A DNA stretch of 64,000 nucleotides, from the NCBI GenBank assembly GCA_037974335.1, contig CM075760.1, positions 18,570,960 to 18,634,959 of the forward strand, written 5' to 3'. Each line of letters starts with the position of its first letter. Positions within the stretch are counted from its first letter, which is position 1. Made by a program: the position numbers and the translations under genes. This stretch comes from Prionace glauca. Lineage: Eukaryota > Chordata > Chondrichthyes > Carcharhiniformes > Carcharhinidae. The notes below the pieces were generated by a model. That model ran no database searches and had not been told where the DNA came from. It saw nothing but the letters and a program-made list of their open reading frames with translations. Shown here one piece after another: positions 33,421-46,066 of the stretch.

Positions 33421-35540
33421 TTAAATACACACGATGTCTTTATCAAGTCATTGAGTTGAAATTCCCCAGCTGCCAGGGTGGAACTGGAACTCCTGTCCCA
33501 AGCTTCTGGAATACTAGCTTAATAATGATATTGCTATACTACCCCCGAGACTGAAATATCATCACATTTATTAGTGGAATAATTGAACATTCAGGACTGG
33601 GTCACAGGTTGGATCGTGAGGTATCTTGTGCGAATTGAATACATTTCAGTTTGACTCAGAAATTATGTTGTTTCCATTCTTAACTGATCACAGTTTGTGT
33701 TTTGGCATGATGACATTTAACTCAGTGCGCCTAAATTCTGAGATCTGTGTCCAATATTACACTATACATTTATAACACGAATACATTCCAAATGAATTTA
33801 TGCTACATTCGGTTATTTCTCCCGTTATGTACACTGAGCCATCTCTCTTTTTATGCTACATTAGTTCCTCTCTATTCGAACTCAAGTAGATCACTCATCT
33901 GATCCTATTACATCTGATCCCATCTCTGTTTATATTACACAGGATTTGCATATTTACATCCATCTCTGTTAATTCAACATATGACCATGTATATTTTGCC
34001 AGGCATTTAACTGTCAGAAGGAAGTCTTCTCCTGGCCTTGAATCTTATTCTGACAGAATGACAGTGATTCATGGGAATCCATGTAAAAGTTCCATCAATT
34101 CATGAAATGACAAGGGGGGACAGGTGAGGTAGAGAAGGTCATGTCGGGCTTGACGTTAATCGTGTATAAACTGCACTATCAGAACAGCTGAACACTTGGT
34201 TTGGTTCCCTCAGAACTGAACAGTTTATGGGAGGTTTAGTACAGACGCTCAAAGTGATGAATGGGAATGTTTTACTCATTAGAAAGAGACTGTAAGCCAC
34301 TGGCAAGAGGGCAGTATACAGAAGATTGATTACAACACACTAGGATATGTCCCTTTATGCATTGAATGTGACTCAAATGATTCATTATTTCAACAGATCT
34401 TATATTTGTTTTCATTGCATAAAATGCCGCTTTAGTTATTACTCCTATTTGTGTTGTACCAGAGCCAGTCTTTAATTATATGACAGTAGGCCTTGTCTGT
34501 TTTTACATTACATTCAGTTATTTCTCTCGTTATGCCACACTCGGCCATCTCTCTATTTATGCTGCATTAGATCCTTTCAATTAATTCGACAGGAGACCAC
34601 GGATCTGTTCATATTTCATCAGATCTCATCTCTTTTTTATGTTACCGGGGGTTTGTCTCTTTGAATGACACCAACATCTGTCTCTGTTAATCGAACATAC
34701 GACCTTGAACATGTTGCCTGCCGAGATATTATCAATCCCGATATAATATGGGTGTGCCTGTCTGACACTAATCATTCTTGATTGGAGCAGTAAGTTTAAT
34801 TTTTACTAATTTCGATAAGTAGCTGCGAGAAATATCTAATAGCTCTGTTATTGTGTGAGTAATATTCCGTTTGAACAATTTCTCAGTGATTCACTGGTGT
34901 TCGGGGACAGGTCAATATCTGAATAATCGTACAGTGCTCATTACAATATCTTCAAGCAACCACCGTTGTGATATATTTTATTAGTTGAATATTGCACTGC
35001 ACTGTGTCAATTTGACACAGACTTCAGAGATAAAGATTGACCTGTCTTATTTAAAGCATCCAACAGATTCACTGACTGTGTGAGACAGAATTCTGTACTC
35101 GCAATATCGCCAGATGGGCTCCCACAGGCTAAATATCTATCCACTCATTAATTACTTATCTGTTTCAGGGAGAAATAAAACTAAATCACCGCAGAACGAG
35201 TGTTCTGTGTTTCAGGGAGAAATAAAACTAAATCGCCACAGAACGAGTGTTGACAGTTAGGTTATGTTTGAATATATATATATGTATATTCTGTAATTTG
35301 TATTGTTACCTTCGAAATTATTTTTCACTTTCGGATGTTTTCATCTACCTATGCATAAGCTTTGTAATTCCCTCCCTAAATCTCCTTATTTCACTTTCCT
35401 CGTCTAAGTCAATCCATAAAACTGTCCCTGCATTGGCCATCCTTTCAGTCACCTGTTCAAATATCTCGTTGGTCAAAAGCAAGATGTTGTGGGTGCCCGA
35501 GATCCGAACAGAAAATGCTGGAAACACTCAGTGGATCATT
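33421..35540. other. intergenic; antisense ATATAAACAGAGA-type degenerate repeats
   Basis: 33820-34000 and 34490-34730 hold CATCTCTGTTTATATTAC-like units, the reverse of the repeats at 41160-42190. A short exact repeat GGGAGAAATAAAACTAAATC occurs at 35169 and 35217. An octamer ATTTGCAT lies near 33953. No gene was recognised. Confidence 0.5.
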
Positions 35541-35562
35541 CTTCATCAGTGGAATGGTTTAC

Positions 35563-35564
35563 GG

Positions 35565-35605
<41 letters not shown>

Positions 35606-35655
35606 GCTCCGCCTCTGCCCCTGCCTCTCTCTCTCTCTCTCTCTCCCTCTCTCTC
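35563..35655. repeat. (CT)n microsatellite
   Basis: Interrupted CTCTCTCT tracts; leucine/serine frames across it are artefacts. Confidence 0.9.
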
Positions 35656-37960
35656 GCACATACATTTGTTGTAGACATGTACAGCAAGACACTGGGCCTT
35701 GTATGTTTATTTACTGCATGCGACTCACTTGCATCATTATTGCAATAGATCTTATATTAGTTTATATGACATAACACACCAAACCATTTATTATTATATG
35801 ATGACATGCCGTGAGAAATGTTACAAATCGTCATTTCTGAGTTCTTGTTCAGCCAAGAGGCCATTTCTGTTACATTGGGCTCCATCTCAGATATGATTCT
35901 GTTAGGCTCTGTGTCATGCACTACTGAACATATCCGTGCCTTACGTCGTGTTATATTGGACACTAATATTAAAGCCAACACTGTCTCAGTAACTGGTTTT
36001 ATATAAAATGCGTTTGACAGATGGAAAAAAAGGACAGAACGAGATGAAAAAATGGAAATTAGCTTTAAAAATGTAATGGGGTTCGAAGAATGTGTTTCGT
36101 CTTGTTAATAACTACTGGGAGTTGTTCATCATATTTAATTGCTGTCGCATTTCCTGAAATATTTTATTGAAAGCTTGGGATGAAACTTGTAACATCCTCT
36201 TGTTCAAAAGAGATTGAGGAACAGAATGAATGTATGTCAAATGGACATTAAAGGACAATTCAACATGGCCACTCCAACCAACCTGTACATCTTTGGACTG
36301 TAGGAAGAAAGCAGTAAACCTGGAGGAAACCCACGCACATACGGGGTGAATGTGTAAACACCACACAGTTACACAAGGCTTAAATGGAACCTGTGTCCCT
36401 AACAGTGTGAGGTACCAGTGCTAATGACTGTGTAAATAATTCCTATTAATTTTAAGCATGATATTGTAATTTATTCAGCATTTATTGCACATTCAATGTC
36501 TCAGTCAATAAATAAAGTTACTGAATGGCCCTGGACGCTCTTGAATGTGATGTACAGCTGGTCATTCCGCTGCCAAGGCAATGCATCTTTCAAATGATTC
36601 ACTGAACTTCTCTCTTTCTCTGTCTCAGACTGAACCTAAATCAGATAACCTCTCTTCTCTCTCTTCGTCTCCATTAACTCACACAGGTTCCCAGGAGACG
36701 GATCTGACTCCGAGACTATTTCTTTCTTCTTCCTTAAGGCACCTTGTGACTGAAAAGATAAAGCACAAAAATCTCAGCAGAGAAAAATTCATTGTAGGAA
36801 CTTAACCATTTCACTCAATTAACCTCTCTCCTCTATTTCTCACACACAACACCTAGCACACTTAAACTTTCTATTTCGGAATGTTTCTGCGGATAACAAA
36901 TGTTGCTTTAATTTTCCCTCAATGGTAACCTTCAGTCCATCTTCCCTCAATTAATCTGTTTAAACCCCAAATATGGCCATTTTCTTGAATCATTAATATG
37001 GGAATGGGGGTGACTGTAATGCTGAGACCGGCAGCAATCTGTATGGTTGTTCTTGATGCTTTCAGAGTGAGTTTAGCCTCACAGGCAGGAAGACTGTTCA
37101 CGGTGATAACATCAAACTGGCCCCGGTTGTTTCATTCTCAGGTAACACGATTTCCTGTTTCTCTGCTGCCGGTTCCAAACCGCACATCTCACTTCCGAGC
37201 AGAAAATAAATCCAGAGACCACAATCTGGTGAGAACATCTGTCAGTGCGGCCTATATCTGCCCACAGAGTCAGGGCAGAGTTAGACAGGTCACATTGCGG
37301 TGACATTTACAAATGAGACTGGTGTGATCTGGTTAAAGTTTCCATTCCCGGACATAACTGGATGGTCAGTGAATCAGTCATTGAACTCCCCCGGGATCTG
37401 TGAAGGGAGGGAATGATAGCTGTTATCTTTCGTTGTTTGATCATTTTCTCTCCATTGCTATTTATTTTTGTTCCTCAGCTTTTATCTGTCAGCCCCCCCG
37501 GTTTTGCTTTCTCCTAACTCTCCCGCGGTCTCTATCTCCTTGCCAGTCTTTCCAACACATTTATTAGTGTTCATAATCATGAAGTTGTGATTGGGTTAAT
37601 TAAAGAGAGAATCTTTCAACTGGGGGACGGTCAGCAACCAATGGGCACAAATTTATTTTATTGAGCAGCGAGACAGAAAGATAAGTGTTTCCTTTTACAC
37701 AGGAGTTGTGATGAACTGGAATGAACAGCTTGGAAGGGTGATGGAATTAGATTTCACAGAAACTTTGGAAAATAAATTCGATATATCCTTCATGGGATGA
37801 AGTTTTGAAGGATTCTCGAGAATGGGGGAATTTTAAGGTTTATCTATATCAGTGTCCCAGCATCCTTTTTGTGTCTCTCCCTGTCCTTCATTAAAACGGA
37901 ATAAAATGAAATATTTATACAACTGTCGTCTTGTGCTAATCTTATCTTTTGACAGCACCT
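35656..37960. other. intergenic; one V-SINE, no gene
   Basis: A minus-strand V-SINE fragment lies at 36255-36440 (CATCTTTGGACTGTAGGAAG, AGGAAACCCACGCACATACG). The rest holds no recognisable coding or RNA gene. Confidence 0.5.
36255..36440 (-). mobile_element. V-SINE fragment
   Basis: The reverse complement carries the CCACAGTCCAAAGA-like and TGGGTTTCCTCC-like central blocks and a decayed tRNA-like head. Confidence 0.65.
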
Positions 37961-37964
37961 GTGT

Positions 37965-38341
37965 GTTGTGTGAGTGTGTCTGTGTGTGTTTGTGTGTGTG
38001 TGTGTGTGAGTGTGTGTGTGTTTGTGTGTGTGTAGGTGTGTGTGTGTGTGTGTTTGTGTGTGTTTGTGTGTGTTTGTGTGTGTGTCTGTGTGTGTGTTTG
38101 TGTGTGTGTGTATGTGTGGGTGTGTGTGTGTGGGTGTGGGTGTGGGTGTGTGTGTGTCGGTGTGTGTGTGTGGGTGTGTGTGTGTGGGTGTGTGTCTGTG
38201 TGTGTGTTTGTGTGTATGTGTGGGTGTGTGTGGGTGTGTGTGTGTGTTTGTGTGTGTGTGTATGTGTGGGTGTGTGTGAGTGGGTGTGTGTGTGTGGGTG
38301 TGTGTGAGTGGGTGTGTGTGTGTGGGTGTGTGGGTGTGTGT
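37965..38341. repeat. (GT)n / GGTGTG microsatellite
   Basis: About 375 bp of GT with GGGTGTGTG and TTTGTGTG variants. Cysteine/valine or histidine/threonine frames are artefacts. The plus strand could form G-rich or Z-DNA-prone structures. Confidence 0.95.
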
Positions 38342-38636
38342 AATTGCCAGGACCCATTCCGAAAGTCGATTCTATTTACAAAACATCACTTTGAACAGAT
38401 TAGCATCGGATCAAACTGTTTTTTAGGAAAAACACAACAATCCTGAACATTTATTGCACTGCTTTTCATAGTTCGTCGTTTCAGTCCTCGTGAATACAAG
38501 CCTCGGTCAGGTGGCATCAGTCACTCTTGCGGTTGTGGTAGGGTTTCCAATCCGTGTTTGCCACACAAATCCCTGCCTCACTCCTCCTGACAAATAAACC
38601 TGCTCTCAGGCCCCAGAAATGATTCCTTCCTTATAT

Positions 38637-39895
38637 CAGGTCCCAGTCTGACTCCGGGCCCAGCTGTCTCTGTCAGTGATACACTGGGGCCAGTCATTCA
38701 CATTGTAATGTTCTAATTCTCAGGTCCCAGTCTGACTCCGGGCCCAGCTGTCTCTGTCAGTGATACACTGGAGCCAGTCATTCACATTGTAATGTTCTAA
38801 TTCTCAGGTTCCAGTCTGACTCCGGGCCCCAGCTGTCTCTGTCAGTGATACACTGGGGCCAGTCATTCACATTGTAATGTTCTAATTCTCAGGTCCCAGT
38901 CTGACTCCGGGCCCAGCTGTCTCTGTCAGTGATACATTGGGGCCAGTCATTCACATTGTAATGTTCTAATTCTCAGGTCCCAGTCTGACTCCGGGCCCAG
39001 CTGTCTCTGTCAGTGATACACTGGGGCCAGTCATTCACATTGTAATGTTCTAATTCTCAGGTCCCAGTCTGACTCCGGGCCCAGCTGTCTCTGTCAGTGA
39101 TACACTGGGGCCAGTCATTCACATTGTAATGTTCTAATACTCAGGTCCCAGTCTGACTCCGGGCCCAGCTGTCTCTGTCAGTGATACACTGGGGCCAGTC
39201 ATTCACATTGTAATGTTCTAATTCTCAGGTCCCAGTCTGACTCCGGGCCCAGCTGTCTCTGTTAGTGATACACTGGGGCCAGTCATTCACATTGTAATGT
39301 TCTAATTCTCAGGTCCCAGTCTGACTCCGGGCCCAGCTGTCTCTGTTAGTGATACACTGGGGCCAGTCATTCACATTGTAATGTTCTAATTCTCAGGTCC
39401 CAGTCTGACTCTGGGCCCAGCTGTCTCTGTCAGTGATACACTGGGGCCAGTCATTCACATTGTAATGTTCTAATTCTCAGATCCCAGTCTGACTCCGGGC
39501 CCAGCTGTCTCTGTCAGTGATACACTGGGGCCGGTCATTCACATTGTAATGTTCTAATTCTCAGGTCCCAGTCTGACTCCGGGCCCAGCTGTCTCTGTTA
39601 GTGATACACTGGGGCCAGTCATTCACATTGTAATGTTCTAATTCTCAGGTCCCAGTCTGACTCCGGGCCCAGCTGTCTCTGTCAGTGATACACTGGGGCC
39701 AGTCAGTCACATTGTAATGTTCTAATTCTCAGGTCCCAGTCTAACTCCGGGCCCAGCTGTCTCTGTCAGTGATACACTGGGGCCAGTCATTCACATTGTA
39801 ATGTTCTAATTCTCAGGTCCCAGTCTGACTCCGGGCCCAACTGTCTCTGTTAGTCATACACTGGGGCCAGTCATTCAAATTATAATGTTCTACTT
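38637..39895. repeat. 84-bp minisatellite, 15 copies
   Basis: The unit begins CAGGTCCCAGTCTGACTCCG, contains GGGCCCAGCTGTCTCTG and ends CACATTGTAATGTTCTAATT. Starts are spaced 84 bp (38637, 38721 ... 39814). Copies differ at only a few positions (for example GTCAG/GTTAG), so the array is homogenised. CAGCTG, both an E-box and an AGCT site, is present in 14 copies and lost in the last one. No coding potential. It lies between the two Ig clusters, 1.2 kb left of no known gene; any function is unproved. Confidence 0.95.
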
Positions 39896-40669
39896 CTCCA
39901 TGATTATTTTTTGGAAACCGTTATCCAATCAGTTGTGAATTAGAACCTGTGTCTAATGATGCTTCATTTGACACCTGCCAGCCACTATTGGACAAATTAC
40001 TCTTCCTAGAATTATCACACGCACAAAAAAAATATTTAAATGTTATACCATGCTTGTCTCTCTTACTCGCGAGATCCCATACATTGCTTTACGTGACTCT
40101 CCCAGCCAGTTTATGTCATCATGGCGCTAGCATATCTGTCTATATTAGGTTAGGTTCTTCCTCTGCTGTTAGAGCATAATTTTTAATCATTTATAGGGTG
40201 TGGGCAGCACTGACATCTGTTGCCCTTCTCTGATTGCCCCTGACAATGTGGTGATGACCTGCTATCTTGAATCGCTGCAGTCCATGTTCACCTGGCAATA
40301 TCATTGTTTATATCATACTGTCTGGCCATCCTTATGATGCACCCGATCCTGATTCATCGTATTACCGAGATGGTACAACCTATACACAGTAGAAAATATT
40401 TAGGATGGTTACCATGGAATTGGTGAAGGTAACGGTTAAACAGAAATATTGCTCCTTATCTGGAGAGTAGCAGATGTTTCAATCCTTTGCATCAATAGGA
40501 ATCAGAAGTCTGAGAATTACAGGTGTGATTATCTCCTGTCGGCTATATATCCAGGGTCATTTTCACCATCATTTTCACAAATCAGCACACAATTGAGTCG
40601 TACATCAGGAAGTTTATTGAGACACTGAGAAGATCAATTTTCGTAATCTCCTCGTCATTCCAGATGTGA

Positions 40670-41370
40670 TTTATCCATTTTCCAACAGATCTCTAAACAC
40701 AGATAAGTTAACGCCAGGAACAAAATAGTGAGGCTGTAATCATGCTTAACGCATGAGCAAACAACAGAATGGTTGTCAATAAATAGTTACATATTAAATG
40801 CTCTTCAGGTGAAATACATGAACTCTTTGGTGTTTTCATGCATTCATGGAAGGCAGAGATGGGCTGAAGGTTATGATTGGGAAAACTGAAGGGGAATTGC
40901 TAAAAGAGATCATTTCTCCAAAGGTGGGTATTAGAAAATAGAATATTTGAAATAAATAAGCACGCAAATGTCTGTGATGTTTCTTGGACATAGAACCATC
41001 GAATTCCTACAGTTCAGAAACACAAATCTTGTCCACCGAGTCTGTGTCCCACTCAGCTTCTCCCCTCTGCCCTATCCCCGTTAGCCCCACACAGTTACCA
41101 TGGCTAATCCACATATTCTAAGGGAAAATAACGGACAACTTTGCATGGTCAATTCAACTAATATGATCTGTTGTAATATAAACAAGGGACGGGTTTTATG
41201 CAGTGATACGGAGACAGTCGAGTGGACAAGATATCGATAAAGCACCTGTACTAATATGAATGCAGACTGGGCCCAGTTCAGTCATTATTGAGAGAGAGTA
41301 TGCAGTATATTTCTAACCAGCGTGGTGTTTTCTGATATAATCAGAGATATGCCATACTCAGTTTTGACAA
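40670..41370. repeat. 0.7-kb duplication, copy 1 (partner 47970-48685)
   Basis: Both copies share TTTTCCAACAGATCTCTAAA, GAATGGTTGTCAATAAA, AATAAGCACGCAAATGTCT and a V-SINE end (GCCCTATCCCC, TAGCCCCACAC). Same orientation, 7.3 kb apart, either side of the GPCR gene. Confidence 0.8.
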
Positions 41371-42190
41371 AGACACGGTCTATCCTAATATATGCAGAGA
41401 CATTGTGCGCTGTAATTTAAACTGAGACTGTTTCCAGCGTATCAGCGCTATCAGAAAATAGGGACATGATCTGGTGTGACATAAACAGAGATGTGGCCCA
41501 GTGGAATAACAAGTGAGACAATACAGAGTAAAACAAAATTTGAGAAATGATAATGTGTAAAGTGAACAAAGGTATGATGTGGCGCATTAATTATGGAGAC
41601 AGCGCAATAAAACTGTCCCCTCGTGTAATTTTGTCTGATTCTGGCCATTGTAAGATATAAACTGAGACAAATCCGATGCAGTAATTCCAAACCAAACCTT
41701 TAGGTCGATGTAAACTTTGACGGGGCAATTGCAGAAATAAATAATTCATGTAACAGAATAATTAGAGACAGGATATTATTCAATATAAACAGGGAGGCGG
41801 ACTAGTGCAGCAGTGATTGAGAGGCTGTCCATGTTTCTTTATAAGTGGCAGGTTCCAACAATGTAATAAGTGAGACAGAGCCTGGTGTAATGCAAACAGT
41901 AACATATCCTGGTGCATTATCAGGAGTGAGAGGGTCCAGTGAAGTAACAGCGGAGATATGGAGTTTCATGACATTAGGCGAGAATTAATTCCGTGCTGTC
42001 ATAACTGCCAGAATAAATGGAGCAATGAGGCTTGGTGCAGTATTGTAACAACTGGGATTTTGCTGAATACAGAATCAACTGAGAATTATTGCCAGATAAT
42101 CAGAAATATCATTTCGTGTCAGAGAAACTGGGTCACGTTTAGGATGGACAAAGACTGAGTCTACTACAGAAATAACTGAGATGATCATCT
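41160..42190. repeat. degenerate ATATAAACAGAGAC-type tandem repeat
   Basis: Irregular units of roughly 35-50 bp built on TAATATAAACAGAGACA...GTGCAGTA. Similar units are at 19220-19520, 48470-48680 and, inverted, at 33820-34730. Non-coding. Confidence 0.6.
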
Positions 42191-42570
42191 GTGTCATGTC
42201 GTACCAAAGAGCACAGTTTCACTGCCATCTCCTGGACGACTTTTGCTATTGCAGGTGTTGTGAAATGCTGATTTCAGTTGCTGTTTCTTATTCTTTGGTG
42301 AGCTGTATATCCAGCTGGTAAGGCCAGCATATATTGGCAATCACTAATACATTGAATTTACTGGTTTTCTAGACATCATAGAAGGCACGTAATCGCCAAA
42401 CACGTGTGCGCCTGGAGTCACCTCTGGGCTAAACTGGGGAATGATGGAAGGTTTTCCTTTCGGCAGAATGTTAGAGAATCTGATATATTTCTTGTCATGT
42501 CCGCAATTACGGAAACGATCTGTAAATTCAAAACTGTAATTGCATTTTAGAACCTTTTGTAGTTGGATTT

Positions 42571-43200
42571 GAATATATATCTTGAGAAATTTGCCTACCC
42601 TCGTAATTACTTTCTCAGAGACGTTACCTCTGTGCTACTATCTTCCTTTCAACATTGATAAAGTACTTGCAGCAGAGAAGAAAGCCATTTTGAAGCGTCA
42701 TGTATGTTTTGGTCCTCTAAAGGAGCAATTCATCCAAGAACACTCTGTACCCCACAGTCTAGCATTTTGTTCATTTTCAGACAATTATCCAATCCCATTT
42801 TGAACCCATTAATTGGCTCTGCCTGCACCACACTCTGAAACAGCACATTCCAGATCTGGATCACTCACTGTCTGACAATGTTTTTCGTGATGTCTCCATG
42901 TTTCTTCCACCAATTTACTACAACCCGCGCCCTCTGTGTCAAGATCTTTCTGTCATTGACCAGTTTCTCTCTATCTACTCTATCAAGACCCCTCAGGATT
43001 TTGAATGTCTCATTAAAGTCACATCAGCAACTTTCAGTCAAGGAAATTAGTCCGAACCTCTCCAAAATATTTTCGCCACCGAAGTTTCTGATCTCTGGAA
43101 TTATTCTCGTGTTTTTCTTCCCTGCTTCCAGCCTATTGATTTTACATCCTGCCTTACGTTCGGTGCCCAAAATTGGAACGATTTTTTCGGCTGACTATTT
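42571..43200 (-). mobile_element. LINE 3' fragment plus flank, paralogous to 56593-57535
   Basis: The minus strand reads IIPEIRNFGGE, then FNETFKILRGLDRVDREKL, a CR1-like ORF2 C terminus. The adjoining 42571-42790 segment also recurs at 56593, so the pair is a duplicated block and not two independent insertions. Confidence 0.65.
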
Positions 43201-44049
43201 TCCATGTGTTAGCTACAAAAATAGCACAACTTCCTTGCTTCTGCATTCTTTTCCCCAATAGACAAAAAAAACCTATTCCCTTTTTCTGTCTGAACCTATC
43301 TTGCATCATGAACGGTTTATACACATATTCACTCCAGTCCCTCGGCGTCTATATTCACTTTCATGGCCTTTTCATTATTTCCATTTTTCTCTTCAAATTC
43401 TGCTGAACAAAACTAATCATGGAACTTTTCTCTGCAATAGGATAAATATCCAAATTACTCATCCATTCCACCAATTAGTTTCTTTTTGCGTTCAGAAGTT
43501 CTGAATGATTTACTGATGGTTGGCAATGTTTCCAAGTTTTGGATCGTTCACAGATTTTGAAAGTCTGGCCTCCACTTCAAGCTCTCGGGCATTACTATGT
43601 CGTGAATTTCAATGTTCATATAACCTTTTCCTGGCAACATGACTGCAAGATTTGTTCTACTCCGAAAAACAGCTACGAATTGTTTCCTGGCACTCAGGCA
43701 ATTTCCTATCCATGTTGCTCCTATCCATTTTATTCTCTGATCTCCACAGTTACTCACAAGGCTGCGGTGCAGCACAGTATCACATGACTTTTGGACTATT
43801 AAGAGAAATACACTCACAAACTATCTGTTACTCAGCATAAAACTCAAACAAGTTAATTAAACTGGATCTGACCTGAACAAATACATTCTGGCTGAATTTG
43901 TGAAGAAACATATAATTGGGATGATTTCTGCAGTGATGAAGAGAGTGAAGATATAAATGCTAAATGTGCTAACGGCACAAAGATAGATCGGAAATTTGGC
44001 CGTTGGCGAGGGCAGTGGGCATATCTCAAATATTGTGCACAGTTCTTGT

Positions 44050-44230
44050 CTCCTTATCTTAAAAAAAAGTTAATGTGTTAAAATAATAGTTCAGAGGAGT
44101 TTCACTAAACCATTGCCAGCTATGTTTGGGTTATCTTATGAGAAAAGGATAATGATGTCAGGTTTGTACCCAGAGAGTTCAAAAGAGTAAGAGGCAAATT
44201 GACTGAAACCTTCAAAACTCTAAATGGTGC
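44050..44230 (+). mobile_element. LINE ORF2 C-terminal fragment, diverged
   Basis: The plus strand has the pattern TTTGGGTTATCTTATGAGAA ... AAGAGTAAGAGGCAAATTGA, equivalent to GLSYEERL...RRxRGDLIE in CR1 elements. Too broken for a frame. Confidence 0.5.
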
Positions 44231-46066
44231 TAACAGTGTGGATGTTGAACGGAAGTTGACTCTTGTCCAGTGTGTGGCTGTATTTGGTGTGTCTCTGAGT
44301 GCAGATATTTTGGGTCTGGTTTCTGCGCCTGTTTCCAATGCTGTACTGTCCACGGGAGGGCGCTCTCTGATCACTTATCCAACATCATACTCTCCTTTTG
44401 CAGAAAATGACGATTTGCTGATACGAAAATGAGCAGCGAAAATAAATCTTATCAAATCAAATTGCATTTTTCCGTTCTTTTGATTCAACCTTTAACTTCA
44501 ATACATTTATTTAACACCAACATCTTTATTCTGAATGAATATCTCTGAAAGAGACAACATTGAAATGCAAGCATGACTGACCAACAAAAGAACTCGAGTC
44601 ACTGGAGCTATCGCTCCTGTTTTCAATCAGGAAGCAATTCCAGGTCCTCTTCGTTCATCTGCTGCACGCAATCAACAAATTGTCATTCCCTGACCCGAAT
44701 TAAACCCAGGCCGCGATGGTGGGAGGGCTGATTCCAAACAGATGGACCATTAGGGAAGATAGCGATGGAACATTTAGCCCGCCTTTCCACTTCATAATTT
44801 AAAAAAAATATATACACAAGGAATATTTGTTGGAGAAAAGTCATGTCCAGAAAGAACATGAATGACTCCTTCAGCCAATGAAACACTAATTGTTGTTATC
44901 TGGAACAAGAAATCGACAGTGAGGTGAAATAGTCTCACAGGTTTTTCATGTGATTTTTTTAATTTCCAAAACTGTCCAATCTGGTCATTGCTGATACTGT
45001 GAAACTTACGAGGTAAACACACAACAGATTTTCGTCACTTCAAACTATCTGCTTTCCACCTCAGCATTTTGCAGATTTAAAAGCACCGTTCTTTAAAAGT
45101 TTTAGACTATCCATATTGTACTGATTATTACCGACTTGCTGTGTATTTTATATATTGATAAAACCTGTACTTGTAATATAAACAGCAATAGACATTCTCT
45201 GCTGGTGTGGCAGCTTTCTGCGCACATACAATTCTAAACACTTCCATGCTTTCGCTGTTCTGAATTATAGCGATTATTGCGTTTGCAAATTTGGAAAATA
45301 TTTTCAAATCACCTGACTCATTTCAAATTGTTTTTATTAAATGTTAATGCAGTACATAATCTCACAGCCATAGGACTTTTACAAACCGTTATGTCTTTAA
45401 TGAAATTATACAACTGCAGTTATAGAGAAATGGACAAAAATTGGGGCAAGTGCTATTTTCTGAATCTTTGTTAAACACCTTACTGAAATCAATATAGATG
45501 ACATCGACGGCTCGTTTCAATGCTGGGTCTGGTTCGTCCTGCTCAGCCTCCTAAGTGAGTGAGTTTCTGCAGACGGAAGCTCGCCTCTTCCACCACCAGC
45601 ATTGTAGCCCGAGTTCCCTTTACTGGGAGACAATGTGGTCGAGAGGCTAAACCCGCTGTGTCTGTTTCAGGCCCTGAGTTTCTCATTGGCGGAGATGGAG
45701 AGCAGGAGCTGGAGTGCCTGGAATTCTTTCTGAAGTTCGTGGTGTGCTGGGAATTGATTTTTTTTCTTGCAATGGTTGGGGTTTTATGGCTTGTAGATGA
45801 TTGAAGCATTCCCATGGGAGGGTATCTCCCAAACAGAATTGATAGGAAACAGGCCCTGATAGGAACGTCCCTCACAACCACGCGGATCCATTGCCATGAT
45901 TCTTTACTAATAACCTATCAACTGCCTTTAAGTGCCCCTCCCGGTTGATGGGAATGGCACTGGGAGTCAACTTCCACCCTTGGAAGATCAGACTTAACTT
46001 TGGGCAAAGTGATCTTCCCATGAGAAATTCTGCTTGGGGGCTTCCTGTTGTTGAAGAAGAAATCTG
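44231..46066. other. intergenic, no gene recognised
   Basis: 45480-45530 carries a short antisense LINE piece (ATAGATGACATCGACGGCTC). 45540-46030 is a moderately GC-rich unclassified stretch with a 112-codon frame that has no recognisable motif. Confidence 0.4.

Noticed and set aside
37833-38446. Cysteine/valine and histidine/threonine frames over the GT array
   Set aside because: Microsatellite translation.
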